Below are positions 1 through 7,020 of a stretch of DNA of 10,665 nt, piece after piece. The position numbers and the translations under genes are program-made. Below the pieces are notes generated by a model, which saw only the letters and a program-made list of their open reading frames with translations, did not search any database and was not told the DNA's origin. Source of the stretch: Desulfobacterales bacterium (GTDB lineage: Bacteria; Desulfobacterota; Desulfobacteria; Desulfobacterales; JAFDCJ01); NCBI GenBank assembly GCA_020345785.1, contig CP070771.1, positions 5,578,862 through 5,589,526 of the forward strand, written 5' to 3'. The first letter of the stretch is position 1. Each line of letters begins with the position of its first letter.

Positions 1-1418
1 ACCGCCAGATCCTCTTTTAATTTCAGCTCGCATGCTTGCTCGCCGCACCAGGAAGATACGGCAAATCCGCCATGAATTTCCGGTTTTTCGGGATTTTGCG
101 GCGTAAAAAATTCGTAAAACGTTTTGCGGTCGTCAATGGTCACCGTATTCTCTTGCCTGAAATTATTCGCCCGCTTATAAAGATTGTCCTGGATTTCATC
201 CAGCAGATCCGATATCACCGCCACAAACTGCTCCGTTTTAATGGACTTTTTCTGATTATGAGGCTTGTCGCGCCTGGCAAGGTAGACGCTATCCTGCGCG
301 ATGTCTCTGGGGCCGATTTCGATCCGCAGCGGTATGCCCTTTTTAATCCACTCCCAGCCCCGCGCGCCCCCAATATCCCGCTCGTCGATTTCCACCACTA
401 ATTTGCGATGGTGATAATAAACATTCTTCAAACGGTTTGCCAGGTTTTCAGTGTAGGTCATTACATTTTTTCGATCTTCGGCTTTTCTGATAATCGGCAG
501 CAGCACGACCTGGGCCGACGCCACTTTCGGAGGTAAAATAATACCGTCATCATCGCCGTGAGTCATGATAACCCCCCCGATCAACCGGGTGGAAGCACCC
601 CAGGATGTGGTCCAGACATAGTCTTCGGTTTCTTCCGCCGTCTGAAATCTAATTTCAGACGCCCTGGCGAAATTTTGACCCAGAAAATGGGAGGTGCCGG
701 CTTGCAGCGCTTTGCGATCCTGCATCATCGATTCAATACAGAGGGTATCCACTGCACCGGGAAAGCGTTCGGCCGCGCTTTTGGCGCCTCTGATCACCGG
801 CATTGCCAGGTAGTCCTCCGCCATTCTGGCATAAACATCCAGCATCAGTTTCGTCCGTTCAATCGCTTCTTCTTTCGTCGAGTGCGCCGTGTGTCCCTCC
901 TGCCATAAAAATTCACTGGTCCTTAAAAACATCCGTGTCCGCATTTCCCAGCGGACCACATTGGCCCACTGGTTGATCAGGATGGGCAAATCGCGATAAC
1001 TGCTGACCCATTTGGAAAAAGAATCCCCGATAATTGTTTCAGAAGTTGGTCGAACCACCAGAGGTTCCGTCAAGGCACCAGCCGGCAGCAGCGCTCCGTC
1101 GACATCTTTTTCCAGCCGATGGTGGGTGACCACGGCACATTCTTTCGCGAAACCCTCCACGTGTTCGGCTTCTTTTTCCAGAAAGCTTAGGGGGATGAAC
1201 AGCGGAAAATACGCATTTTTGACGCCGGTCGCTTTGAACATATCATCCATTACACGCACAATATTTTCCCAGAGTGCATAACCCCAGGGCTTGATAACCA
1301 TGCATCCCCGCACCGGCGACCGTTCCGCCAAATCGGATGCTTTAATCACCTGCTGATACCACTCCGGATAATCCTCGGCTCTTGTCGGGGTTATAGCATT
1401 CTGCCCTGCGCTGCTCAT
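1..1418 (-). CDS. proS: Prolyl-tRNA synthetase, archaeal/eukaryotic-like (type 3), C-terminus cut off by window edge
   Basis: Class II aminoacyl-tRNA synthetase that charges tRNA-Pro with proline in the cytoplasm. Reading from ATG at 1418, 472 codons are open to the window edge with no stop. Visible landmarks are RPTSETI (about residues 123-129, ATP/proline site), the motif 2 region with FLRTSEFLWQEGHTAH (about 164-179), GTSHFLGQNF (241-250) and motif 3 GASTRLIGGVIMTHGDDDG (274-292). The anticodon-binding domain follows. The last visible part has WCGEQACE, the first two cysteines of the C-terminal zinc-binding region typical of this ProS type. The large editing insertion of the E. coli-type enzyme is absent. 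Usual family length is about 480 residues, so only the last few residues are missing. The start is supported by an AAAGGAA ribosome site at 1423-1429. It lies downstream of ispG on the same strand, a plausible two-gene unit separated by a repeat-containing gap. Confidence 0.96.
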   Translation of the reverse strand, partial: MSSAGQNAITPTRAEDYPEWYQQVIKASDLAERSPVRGCMVIKPWGYALWENIVRVMDDMFKATGVKNAYFPLFIPLSFLEKEAEHVEGFAKECAVVTHHRLEKDVDGALLPAGALTEPLVVRPTSETIIGDSFSKWVSSYRDLPILINQWANVVRWEMRTRMFLRTSEFLWQEGHTAHSTKEEAIERTKLMLDVYARMAEDYLAMPVIRGAKSAAERFPGAVDTLCIESMMQDRKALQAGTSHFLGQNFARASEIRFQTAEETEDYVWTTSWGASTRLIGGVIMTHGDDDGIILPPKVASAQVVLLPIIRKAEDRKNVMTYTENLANRLKNVYYHHRKLVVEIDERDIGGARGWEWIKKGIPLRIEIGPRDIAQDSVYLARRDKPHNQKKSIKTEQFVAVISDLLDEIQDNLYKRANNFRQENTVTIDDRKTFYEFFTPQNPEKPEIHGGFAVSSWCGEQACELKLKEDLA

Positions 1419-1452
1419 ATCGTTCCTTTCAGTAAGAAAAATAATTTTTTTA

Positions 1453-1573
1453 CAGTGAACCGCTGAGATCGCTGAGAAAGTCATAAAAAAAATATATAGA
1501 ATTAAGAAAATAATTCTGTGCGTTAACGTTTTCTTGAAAAATCTCTTCAGCCTTCGCGTACTCTGCGGTTGGT
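1453..1573. repeat. Degenerate inverted repeat with 9-base period in the ispG-proS gap
   Basis: The gap between proS and ispG is about 177 bases and AT-rich. On the plus strand it holds two adjacent nonamers, CGCTGAGAT (1461-1469) and CGCTGAGAA (1470-1478). The inverted partner at 1551-1570 reads AACCGC.GAG..CGC on the other strand, matching the AACCGC.GAG..CGC beginning at 1458. The arms are imperfect and separated by about 75 AT-rich bases with no recognisable gene. Transcribed from ispG into proS, the arms could pair as a weak long hairpin. No function can be assigned from sequence. Confidence 0.5.
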
Positions 1574-1595
1574 TATTTCGTTACAATTATCAATC

Positions 1596-2684
1596 TCAAT
1601 CCGTTAAATCGCGGTTGTTTCTTTCGTATTTTGCCACTTCCGCCATCAAAACTTCAACCAGCTTTTCCTGGGGAAATTTTTTGACAACCCTTCCCTTGCG
1701 AAACAAAATGCCGGTTCCATCTCCGCCGGCAATACCGATATCGGCCTCCCGGGCCTCTCCGGGACCATTGACCACACATCCCATAATTGCGATTTTAATC
1801 GGCGCGGCGGTTGACAACAATGCTTTTTCAATCTGTTCAACAATGCTGAACAATTCAATATTGCAGCGTCCGCAGGTGGGACAGGAAATAATCTCCGGTC
1901 CACGCTGCCGGATGCCCAATGCCTTTAGAATTTCATAGCCGACCCGCACTTCTTCGACCGGATCCCGTGTCAGCGAAACCCGGATGGTGTCGCCGATACC
2001 CTCAGTCAGCAAGGTTCCGATGCCCAGGGCCGACTTGACAATGCCCGAATAAAGGGTGCCGGCTTCGGTCACACCAACGTGCAACGGGAGATCGGTTTTA
2101 GCGGACAGCATCCGGTAGGCGTCAACTGTGCGCGCGACATCCGATGCCTTTAAAGAAACCTTTAACTGGTGAAAGTCAAGAGATTTTAACAAATCGATGT
2201 TGCGCAAGGCACTTTCCACCATCGCCGCGGCGGTGACACCATTATATTTTTTAAGGATATCTTTCTCAAGAGACCCGGAATTAACTCCGATGCGAATCGA
2301 GAGTCCGGAATCTTTAGCACAGTCCACCACATTCTTGATTTTTTTTAAGCCGCCGATATTGCCGGGATTAATTCTCAGGGCATCGGCGCCGGCACGGGCT
2401 GCGGCGATGGCCAGCCGATAGTCGAAATGAATATCCGCAATAAGCGGGATGGAAATTTTCGCTTTGATAGCCGAGATGGCCCGGGCGGCGTCTGCATCCG
2501 GCACGGCCACCCTGATAATTTCACATCCGGCATTTTGCAGCCGCAAAATTTGGGAAACCGTGGCATCAACATCCTGAGTCGGTGTATTTGTCATCGACTG
2601 GACGCTGATGGGTGCCATGTCTCCCACAGGAACCATGCCGACCATGATCCGACGCGTTTTTTTTCGGTTTGCTGCCAAAGACAT
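1596..2684 (-). CDS. ispG: 4-hydroxy-3-methylbut-2-enyl diphosphate synthase (flavodoxin/ferredoxin type), IspG/GcpE
   Basis: Penultimate enzyme of the MEP isoprenoid pathway. It reductively converts methylerythritol cyclodiphosphate to HMBPP using a 4Fe-4S cluster. The N-terminal TIM-barrel part contains SVQSMTNTPTQDVDAT, LIADIHFDYRLA and ALRINPGNIGG. The C-terminal cluster domain has ISCPTCGRCNIEL and IAIMGCVVNGPGEAREADIG. The cluster ligands correspond to Cys272, Cys275, Cys307 and Glu314 (numbered from the GTG at 2696), two off the E. coli positions. The length (362-366 residues) matches the bacterial short form without the plant-type insertion. Two starts are possible, GTG at 2696 and ATG at 2684. 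I prefer the ATG because its N-terminus (MSLAANRKKTRRI) has the usual length; neither has a strong ribosome site. An in-frame TAA lies a few codons upstream of the GTG. proS follows on the same strand, and the upstream side is divergent from a plus-strand gene. Confidence 0.95.
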   Translation of the reverse strand: MSLAANRKKTRRIMVGMVPVGDMAPISVQSMTNTPTQDVDATVSQILRLQNAGCEIIRVAVPDADAARAISAIKAKISIPLIADIHFDYRLAIAAARAGADALRINPGNIGGLKKIKNVVDCAKDSGLSIRIGVNSGSLEKDILKKYNGVTAAAMVESALRNIDLLKSLDFHQLKVSLKASDVARTVDAYRMLSAKTDLPLHVGVTEAGTLYSGIVKSALGIGTLLTEGIGDTIRVSLTRDPVEEVRVGYEILKALGIRQRGPEIISCPTCGRCNIELFSIVEQIEKALLSTAAPIKIAIMGCVVNGPGEAREADIGIAGGDGTGILFRKGRVVKKFPQEKLVEVLMAEVAKYERNNRDLTD

Positions 2685-2720
2685 AGGAGGCCACACACCC
2701 TGTTACCGGTGTTCATTCAA

Positions 2721-2750
2721 TTGCAAATAAAAGCCTATTTGTGATATACT
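2721..2750 (+). promoter_or_regulatory. Possible sigma-70-type promoter for the 2897 gene
   Basis: A -35-like TTGCAA (2721-2726) is followed after 18 bases by TATACT (2745-2750). It is preceded by TG with one base between, giving an extended -10. This lies in the 200-base divergent region between ispG and the plus-strand gene at 2897 and would give a leader of about 140 bases. The leader contains a 5-bp GC-rich hairpin (GCCCA 2811-2815, TGGGC 2820-2824). It is a pattern match only. Confidence 0.35.
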
Positions 2751-2882
2751 TTATCGATTTTTTTGATGAATCAGAGTTACAAAATTATCAAACAAGGCAA
2801 TTTTATTCAAGCCCAGAATTGGGCCGGATTCAACGCTTTATTTAAATATATTTTGATTTATTTGATCTTTGTCAATATAAAA

Positions 2883-2888
2883 AGGAGG
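2883..2888 (+). promoter_or_regulatory. Strong ribosome binding site AGGAGG
   Basis: AGGAGG lies 8 bases before the ATG at 2897 and selects it over another ATG at 2892, which is too close and in another frame. Confidence 0.75.
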
Positions 2889-2896
2889 GTCATGTT

Positions 2897-3331
2897 ATGA
2901 CGCGCGCAAAAGGGCAGAAATTTTCCGCAAAGCACGGATCAGGAGCGCAGGCTGATCCCACCATCAAAGCCGAAATTGAAAAGAAGGCCAAACATGGTGA
3001 AGTGGCCTGTGCCGTTGCTTTTCAAATTGCCGATGCACTCGAAATCTCCCCCGCTGATGTCGGCAAAACCCTGGATTTGTTGGAACTAAAACTAAATAAA
3101 TGTCAGTTGGGCTTATTCGGCTACAAACCCGCTAAGAAAGCAGTTAAAACCAAGAAACCGGAGAATCCCCAAATGGAAGAAGCCGTCCGGAATGCTCTGG
3201 TTGACGGCAGGCTGGCCTGCCGCGATGCATGGAGCATTGCCCGCCGATTCAACGTACCGAAAATGACCGTCAGCAGCGCCTGCGAAGCCCTCGGCGTCAA
3301 GATAAAACCCTGTCAGCTGGGGGCATTTTAG
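2897..3331 (+). CDS. Uncharacterised 144-residue protein: tandem duplicated HTH-like domain with conserved Cys and CQLG-F motifs
   Basis: I do not recognise a named family. The protein is an internal duplication: residues 34-74 align without gaps to residues 104-144 (offset 70), with about 14 identities in 41. Each copy has G..AC near its start, an I/A-rich helix-turn-helix-like middle (for example SIARRFNVPKMTVSSACEAL) and an end motif CQLGxF. The cysteine spacing is identical in both copies (Cys38-Cys69 and Cys108-Cys139, 31 apart); Cys129 is extra. The N-terminus and the linker at about 75-92 are lysine-rich. There is no signal peptide or membrane segment, so it is likely cytoplasmic. A DNA-binding or redox/metal-responsive role is suggested by the fold-like pattern and cysteine pairs, but this is inference. 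It has its own strong ribosome site, is divergent from ispG and is followed by a 248-base gap, so it is probably monocistronic. Confidence 0.85.
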   Translation: MTRAKGQKFSAKHGSGAQADPTIKAEIEKKAKHGEVACAVAFQIADALEISPADVGKTLDLLELKLNKCQLGLFGYKPAKKAVKTKKPENPQMEEAVRNALVDGRLACRDAWSIARRFNVPKMTVSSACEALGVKIKPCQLGAF

Positions 3332-3400
3332 GCAAAGGGCGTGGGGCATAAGAGCAAAGTGCTTACGCAGGGCAACAAGAGGTTCGGCTGCTTTTCGACA

Positions 3401-3433
3401 ATTCAGTAAAGGACTGAATGCCTATTTTTCTCG
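3401..3433 (+). terminator. Weak stem-loop with T-rich tail, possible terminator of the 2897 gene
   Basis: ATTCAGT (3401-3407) pairs perfectly with ACTGAAT (3413-3419) over a 5-base loop. A T-run follows at 3425-3429 after a short spacer (GCCTA). The stem is AT-rich and the T-run is displaced, so it is a weak candidate. The rest of the 3332-3579 gap shows nothing I can name. Confidence 0.35.
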
Positions 3434-3579
3434 ATTTTAATCAATCAATTGGTCGAACCACCCCAAAAAACAGCTAAATTTTGGCCGCGAAAATACCGAT
3501 AGCAACAGATAAGTGTAAATAACCGAGACGAATTTAGGGATCCACACCAACAAAACCATCTTTTTCGGGGTTATTTCCT

Positions 3580-4998
3580 TTGAAGTCGACAGCAATCAAT
3601 AAAATTTTCAACGAACGGCGGGCCTTTCAGCTGATTATTGTTGTACTGTGGTTTACAGTAATTCTTTATATCGTCTATCCGATTGTCACGGAACACCAAT
3701 TTGTCACTTTTCACAAAGTTATTAAATCCGGCCAGATTACCGTCATAACCCGCAATACGCCGCACTGCTATTATCTTTATCGAGATGAACCTATGGGCTT
3801 TGAGTATGAATTGGCCCAGGAGTTTGCGGATTATTTAGGGGTCGAACTGAAATTGCACATTGCCGAGAGCTGGGAAAGTATGGTCCCACTGTTAAAGGAT
3901 GGTACCGGAGGTTTCATTGCAGCGGGGATGACCATGACCTCGAAAAGACGCAAACAGGTCGTCTTTTCAGATGGGTACATGGACATTCAACAGCACCTGA
4001 TCACCAATCGAAAAAATGGCAAGATCAAGAAACTTGAGGATTTGAGCGGCAAAACAATCCATGTACGTAAGGCAACGGCTTACCAGGAGCGCCTGGAGGA
4101 ACTCCAGAAGCAGGGATATACCTTTAACATACAGCTTTACAATGATCTACCGACAGAAGAGTTGATACAGCAGGTGGCGAGCGGTGAGATCGGATTTACC
4201 GTTGCAGACAGCAACATCGCTTTGCTGAATCGGCGCCATTATCCCAGCGCCATTATGGACCGTCCAATCAGTGATTTACAGCGGCTGGGCTGGGCTGTGC
4301 ATCCGAAAGCCTTTCAGTTGAGGGACAAGATAAATTCTTTTTTCGCGGCCATTAAACAGAACGGCAGGTTTAATGAGATTTACAATAAATACTATGGTGA
4401 CATAGAAGAGTTTGATTTCGTCGATCTGAGGGCGTTTCATCGCAGTGTAAAAAGCAATCTATCGCGTTACAGCCCGTTTATAAAAGCCGCGGCCAAAAAA
4501 CATGGTTTTGACTGGCGTTTAATTGCGGCCCAGATATATCAGGAATCCCATTTAGATCCATTGGCCAAAAGCCATGCCGGCGCGCGAGGATTAATGCAGC
4601 TTCTCCCCAGCACGGCCCGCGGCCTGGATGTCAAAGATATATATAATCCGGTGGAAAATATTAATGCCGGGGTGAAACACTTAAAAAGCCTGTATGAACG
4701 TTTCGATAAAGCACAAGAATCCGACCGGATACAGATCGCTCTGGCTGCCTATAATATTGGTCATGGGCATGTCGAGGATGCCCGTAAGCTGGCCGTGAGG
4801 ATGAATCTCAATCCCAACTTGTGGGAATCGTTGGAAAAAACCCTCCCCCTATTAAGATATCGAAAATACTATAAAAATGCGAAATATGGCTATTGCCGCG
4901 GTACGGAGCCGGTCATTTATATTAAGCAGATCATGATTTATTACGATATCTTAAAACGGCAGGGCATTGAATATGGGGAGGTGCAGGCGAGCCTTTGA
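3580..4998 (+). CDS. mltF: MltF-like membrane-bound lytic murein transglycosylase (solute-binding domain + SLT domain)
   Basis: Predicted to cleave the glycan strand of peptidoglycan at the periplasmic face of the membrane, forming 1,6-anhydro-muramic ends. Residues 16-35 form one hydrophobic segment after a basic N-terminus and have no lipobox, so it looks like a signal anchor. Residues 45-275 resemble the family 3 periplasmic solute-binding domain (ITVITRNTPHCYYLYRDEP, MGFEYELAQEFADYLG, GFTVADSNIALL, NGRFNEIYNKYYGD). Residues 295-460 are the transglycosylase domain. It has IYQESHLDP with the likely catalytic Glu322, then GARGLMQLLPSTAR, INAGVKHLKSLYERF and ALAAYNIGHGHV. At 472 residues it is slightly shorter than E. 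coli MltF (518). The start is TTG with GGGG nine bases upstream; an in-frame TAG lies upstream and no ATG or GTG occurs before the domain. It stands alone between divergent and convergent gaps. Confidence 0.88.
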   Translation: MKSTAINKIFNERRAFQLIIVVLWFTVILYIVYPIVTEHQFVTFHKVIKSGQITVITRNTPHCYYLYRDEPMGFEYELAQEFADYLGVELKLHIAESWESMVPLLKDGTGGFIAAGMTMTSKRRKQVVFSDGYMDIQQHLITNRKNGKIKKLEDLSGKTIHVRKATAYQERLEELQKQGYTFNIQLYNDLPTEELIQQVASGEIGFTVADSNIALLNRRHYPSAIMDRPISDLQRLGWAVHPKAFQLRDKINSFFAAIKQNGRFNEIYNKYYGDIEEFDFVDLRAFHRSVKSNLSRYSPFIKAAAKKHGFDWRLIAAQIYQESHLDPLAKSHAGARGLMQLLPSTARGLDVKDIYNPVENINAGVKHLKSLYERFDKAQESDRIQIALAAYNIGHGHVEDARKLAVRMNLNPNLWESLEKTLPLLRYRKYYKNAKYGYCRGTEPVIYIKQIMIYYDILKRQGIEYGEVQASL

Positions 4999-5008
4999 AA
5001 CCTAAAAA

Positions 5009-5129
5009 ATTGAATATTTCCGATTGAAGATTGAATATTTAAGGATCGCCTTCGGCGCATCAATTCCAACAAAGACGGAGCGAAGCGACATCCATCAATC
5101 TTCAATTTGCAATCTTCAATTTTCAATTC
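5009..5129. repeat. Inverted pair of heptamer-repeat arrays in the convergent gap
   Basis: Five consecutive 7-base units of the ATTGAAN type tile 5009-5043 exactly. Five units of the inverse type (TCAATYT) tile 5095-5129 exactly. The two arrays are in opposite orientation and enclose about 50 bases containing CGCCTTCGGCG (5047-5057) and GGAGCGAAGCGAC (5077-5089). The element lies between the converging ends of mltF and the hydrolase gene. Either transcript could fold it into a long AT-rich hairpin, perhaps acting as a bidirectional terminator (inference). Confidence 0.7.
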
Positions 5130-5188
5130 CGCCTTGTCCGGCTTAGGACACAGGTGCCCAAGAAAACCTCAGCACCCTGGGTGATCAC

Positions 5189-5830
5189 CTAACCTGAAAA
5201 CGAGGCGTGTTCCCCCACAAACGGATTGGTTCGCCTTTCTACCCCGATGGTCGTCGCCGGACCATGCCCCGGATAAACCTTCACGTCATCATTCAGGGTA
5301 AACAGTTTCTGCTGGATACTCTTTTTGATCGTTTCAAAGCTGCCGCCCGGAAAATCGGTGCGACCGATGGATCCGGCAAATAAAGTATCGCCGACAAAAA
5401 CATGATGGTCCGTACATAACGAAATTCCGCCCGGCGTGTGCCCGGGAGTGTGAAGAACCTTTAGCGTAATGTTGCCGAAGTTGACTTCATCCCCATCCTC
5501 AAGCTCGCGGTCCGGCGGAGGTGAGTTGTCAGCGGCCATGCCCCAGGCGGCAGCACTGCTGGCAAGCTTGCTGAGCATAGGGGTATCGAGAGGGTGAATG
5601 AGAATCGGTGCGCCGGTAACCTCCTTGAGTCTTTTATTGGCTCCCACATGGTCAAAATGACCGTGGGTATTTATGATGAGATTGACCGTCAGGTTGGACT
5701 CGGCCAACGCCAGCAAAATTCGATCAGCCTCGTCTCCCGGATCTATAACCGCAGCTGCGAGCGTTTCTTCACAGCCAAGAACAAAGCAATTTGCCATAAT
5801 CGGCCCCACAGGCAGTGTCTTGATAATCAA
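5189..5830 (-). CDS. Metallo-beta-lactamase-fold hydrolase, glyoxalase II-like (YcbL type)
   Basis: Small cytoplasmic MBL-fold hydrolase of 213 residues; substrate unknown, with hydroxyacylglutathione-like thioesters the closest known activity of the group. The metal site is complete: THGHFDH at residues 55-61, His131 in TPGHTPGG, Asp148 in GDTLFAGSIGRTD and His189 in YPGHGP. The short C-terminus lacks the full glutathione-binding helical domain of classical GloB, which points to the YcbL/type II-like subgroup. The start is TTG at 5830, chosen because a perfect AGGAGG lies 5 bases upstream. The stop codon overlaps the palindrome GGTGATCACC (5180-5189). It follows nusB on the same strand after a 233-base repeat-filled gap and may be the last gene of the rib-nusB unit or separately transcribed. 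Confidence 0.92.
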   Translation of the reverse strand: MIIKTLPVGPIMANCFVLGCEETLAAAVIDPGDEADRILLALAESNLTVNLIINTHGHFDHVGANKRLKEVTGAPILIHPLDTPMLSKLASSAAAWGMAADNSPPPDRELEDGDEVNFGNITLKVLHTPGHTPGGISLCTDHHVFVGDTLFAGSIGRTDFPGGSFETIKKSIQQKLFTLNDDVKVYPGHGPATTIGVERRTNPFVGEHASFSG

Positions 5831-5835
5831 ATCAG

Positions 5836-5841
5836 CCTCCT
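5836..5841 (-). promoter_or_regulatory. Perfect ribosome binding site deciding a TTG start
   Basis: AGGAGG on the minus strand, 5 bases before the TTG at 5830. It fixes the start of the hydrolase gene although there is no ATG. Confidence 0.75.
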
Positions 5842-5908
5842 TATAATACGATAACAGAGGTCGGAAAACAGATGACAGAATGACGGAAGGGGCATGCGGA
5901 AAGCCGAC

Positions 5909-6059
5909 GGGTTGACTGGGTTGACTAAGTTGATTGGTCGATTTAATAAATTCAATGATCGCAATAAACTTCTGGTGCTTTGTGCCTTCAGCCTAAACCT
6001 TCTGCCCGATACTTTGGCCATTGTATCTACAACCTCCGGCATCCAGTATCCAGCATCCA
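5909..6059. repeat. Mixed 9-base and 7-base tandem repeats in the nusB-hydrolase gap
   Basis: Beginning at 5909, two identical nonamers GGGTTGACT are followed in the same 9-base phase by AAGTTGATT, GGTCGATTT and three more degenerate units to about 5971. At the other end, three heptamers GCATCCA, GTATCCA and GCATCCA occupy 6039-6059, stopping five bases before the nusB stop codon region. The core between them (5972-6038) has no convincing gene. The same periods recur in other gaps of the window. Confidence 0.6.
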
Positions 6060-6063
6060 ACAC

Positions 6064-6531
6064 TTACTCTCGAATCTGTTCCAAATCCCTATTCATGTTC
6101 GTATTGCTTTTTTTTAAAGTTCCTTCAGTTTCAAGTGCCGCACGGATGCTGTCCATGATGCCGTTAATAAAGGCGCCGGACTCCTCAGTACCAAATTTTT
6201 TACCGACATCAACCGCTTCGTTGATGGATACTTTCGGCGGGATCTCTTCACAGTAAAGCAATTCGTAAACCGCAATCCGCATCACGTTACGATCGACACA
6301 GGACATTCGGTTGATTTTCCAATTCTTAGAAAATCGCTCGATCAATGCATCTATTTCATCTCTGGCCTCTAAAACGCCGCTTACAAGTTTTGAAAAAAAA
6401 GGATGGCACTTTTTAGAGGGACGAAAGTTTTCACAGAAAAGCTCGAGCTTCTGCCGCGATGCATCTTTTTGCATATCCATGTAAAAGAGCGCTTGCATGG
6501 CGAGCTCTCGCGCCTGGCGACGAGTACCCAT
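6064..6531 (-). CDS. nusB: Transcription antitermination factor NusB
   Basis: Helical RNA-binding protein that, with NusE (ribosomal protein S10), binds boxA RNA in antitermination complexes, chiefly on rRNA transcripts. The 155-residue length is normal. It begins MGTRRQARELAMQALFYMD, the standard NusB opening with the arginine-rich RNA-contacting helix. It contains NRMSCVDRNVMRIAVYELLY and the hallmark IPPKVSINEAVDVGKKFG followed by AFINGIMDSI. The start ATG at 6531 lies 6 bases after the ribH stop, so the two are translationally linked. Placement downstream of ribH is classic. Confidence 0.97.
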   Translation of the reverse strand: MGTRRQARELAMQALFYMDMQKDASRQKLELFCENFRPSKKCHPFFSKLVSGVLEARDEIDALIERFSKNWKINRMSCVDRNVMRIAVYELLYCEEIPPKVSINEAVDVGKKFGTEESGAFINGIMDSIRAALETEGTLKKSNTNMNRDLEQIRE

Positions 6532-6537
6532 GATTTT

Positions 6538-7005
6538 CTATTCAATGATTTCAAACAGGTTGGCCATCTCCACGGCGGCTATCGCCGCACTCCAGCCTTT
6601 ATTGCCGGCCTTGCTGCCGGCGCGCTCAATTGCCTGCTCAATGGTGTCGGTGGTAATGACCCCGAAGATAACCGGAACTTCGGATTCCATGCCGACCATA
6701 GCGACTCCCTTTGACACCTCGGCACTGACATAATCAAAATGCGGTGTCGAACCCCGAATGACGGCACCCAGACAAATGACGGCATCAAATCGGTTTGTTT
6801 TGGCCATTTTTTTCGCGACCAGCGGAATTTCAAAAGAGCCCGGGACCTTCACAACTTCGATATCTTCATCAGCGGCGCCGCTGCGAATCAGCGCATCCAG
6901 CGCTCCGCTCAATAACTTTTCTGTAATAAAATCGTTAAAGCGGCTTACAACCAGGGCAAACTTCTTGCCCTCGGCAATGAGTTTCGCCTCATGGATTTTC
7001 GGCAT
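6538..7005 (-). CDS. ribH: 6,7-dimethyl-8-ribityllumazine synthase
   Basis: Condenses 5-amino-6-ribitylamino-uracil with dihydroxybutanone phosphate to lumazine, the penultimate step of riboflavin synthesis. It usually forms a 60-subunit icosahedral capsid. The protein has 155 residues, typical length. Substrate-site segments are visible: VSRFND (about 20-25), PGSFEIP (55-61), [15 protein letters not shown] with the catalytic-loop His89, and [16 protein letters not shown]. The glycine-rich [13 protein letters not shown] follows. The ATG at 7005 has AAAGGAA at 7011-7017 on the complementary side. The nonamer repeat element starts only three bases further upstream. Confidence 0.97.
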   Translation of the reverse strand: MPKIHEAKLIAEGKKFALVVSRFNDFITEKLLSGALDALIRSGAADEDIEVVKVPGSFEIPLVAKKMAKTNRFDAVICLGAVIRGSTPHFDYVSAEVSKGVAMVGMESEVPVIFGVITTDTIEQAIERAGSKAGNKGWSAAIAAVEMANLFEIIE

Positions 7006-7020
7006 GTGCGTTCCTTTCGT

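Noticed and set aside
36..1281. Plus-strand open frames over the proS region
   Set aside because: They are antisense to the well-supported proS reading frame and have no recognisable protein motifs.
5180..5189. Palindrome GGTGATCACC as an operator or terminator
   Set aside because: It is short, has no T-run, and overlaps the hydrolase stop codon; it is probably incidental.
5827..6063. Open frames of 78 and 120 codons across the nusB-hydrolase gap
   Set aside because: They run through the 9- and 7-base repeats and into neighbouring genes antisense or out of frame, with no ribosome site or family motif.
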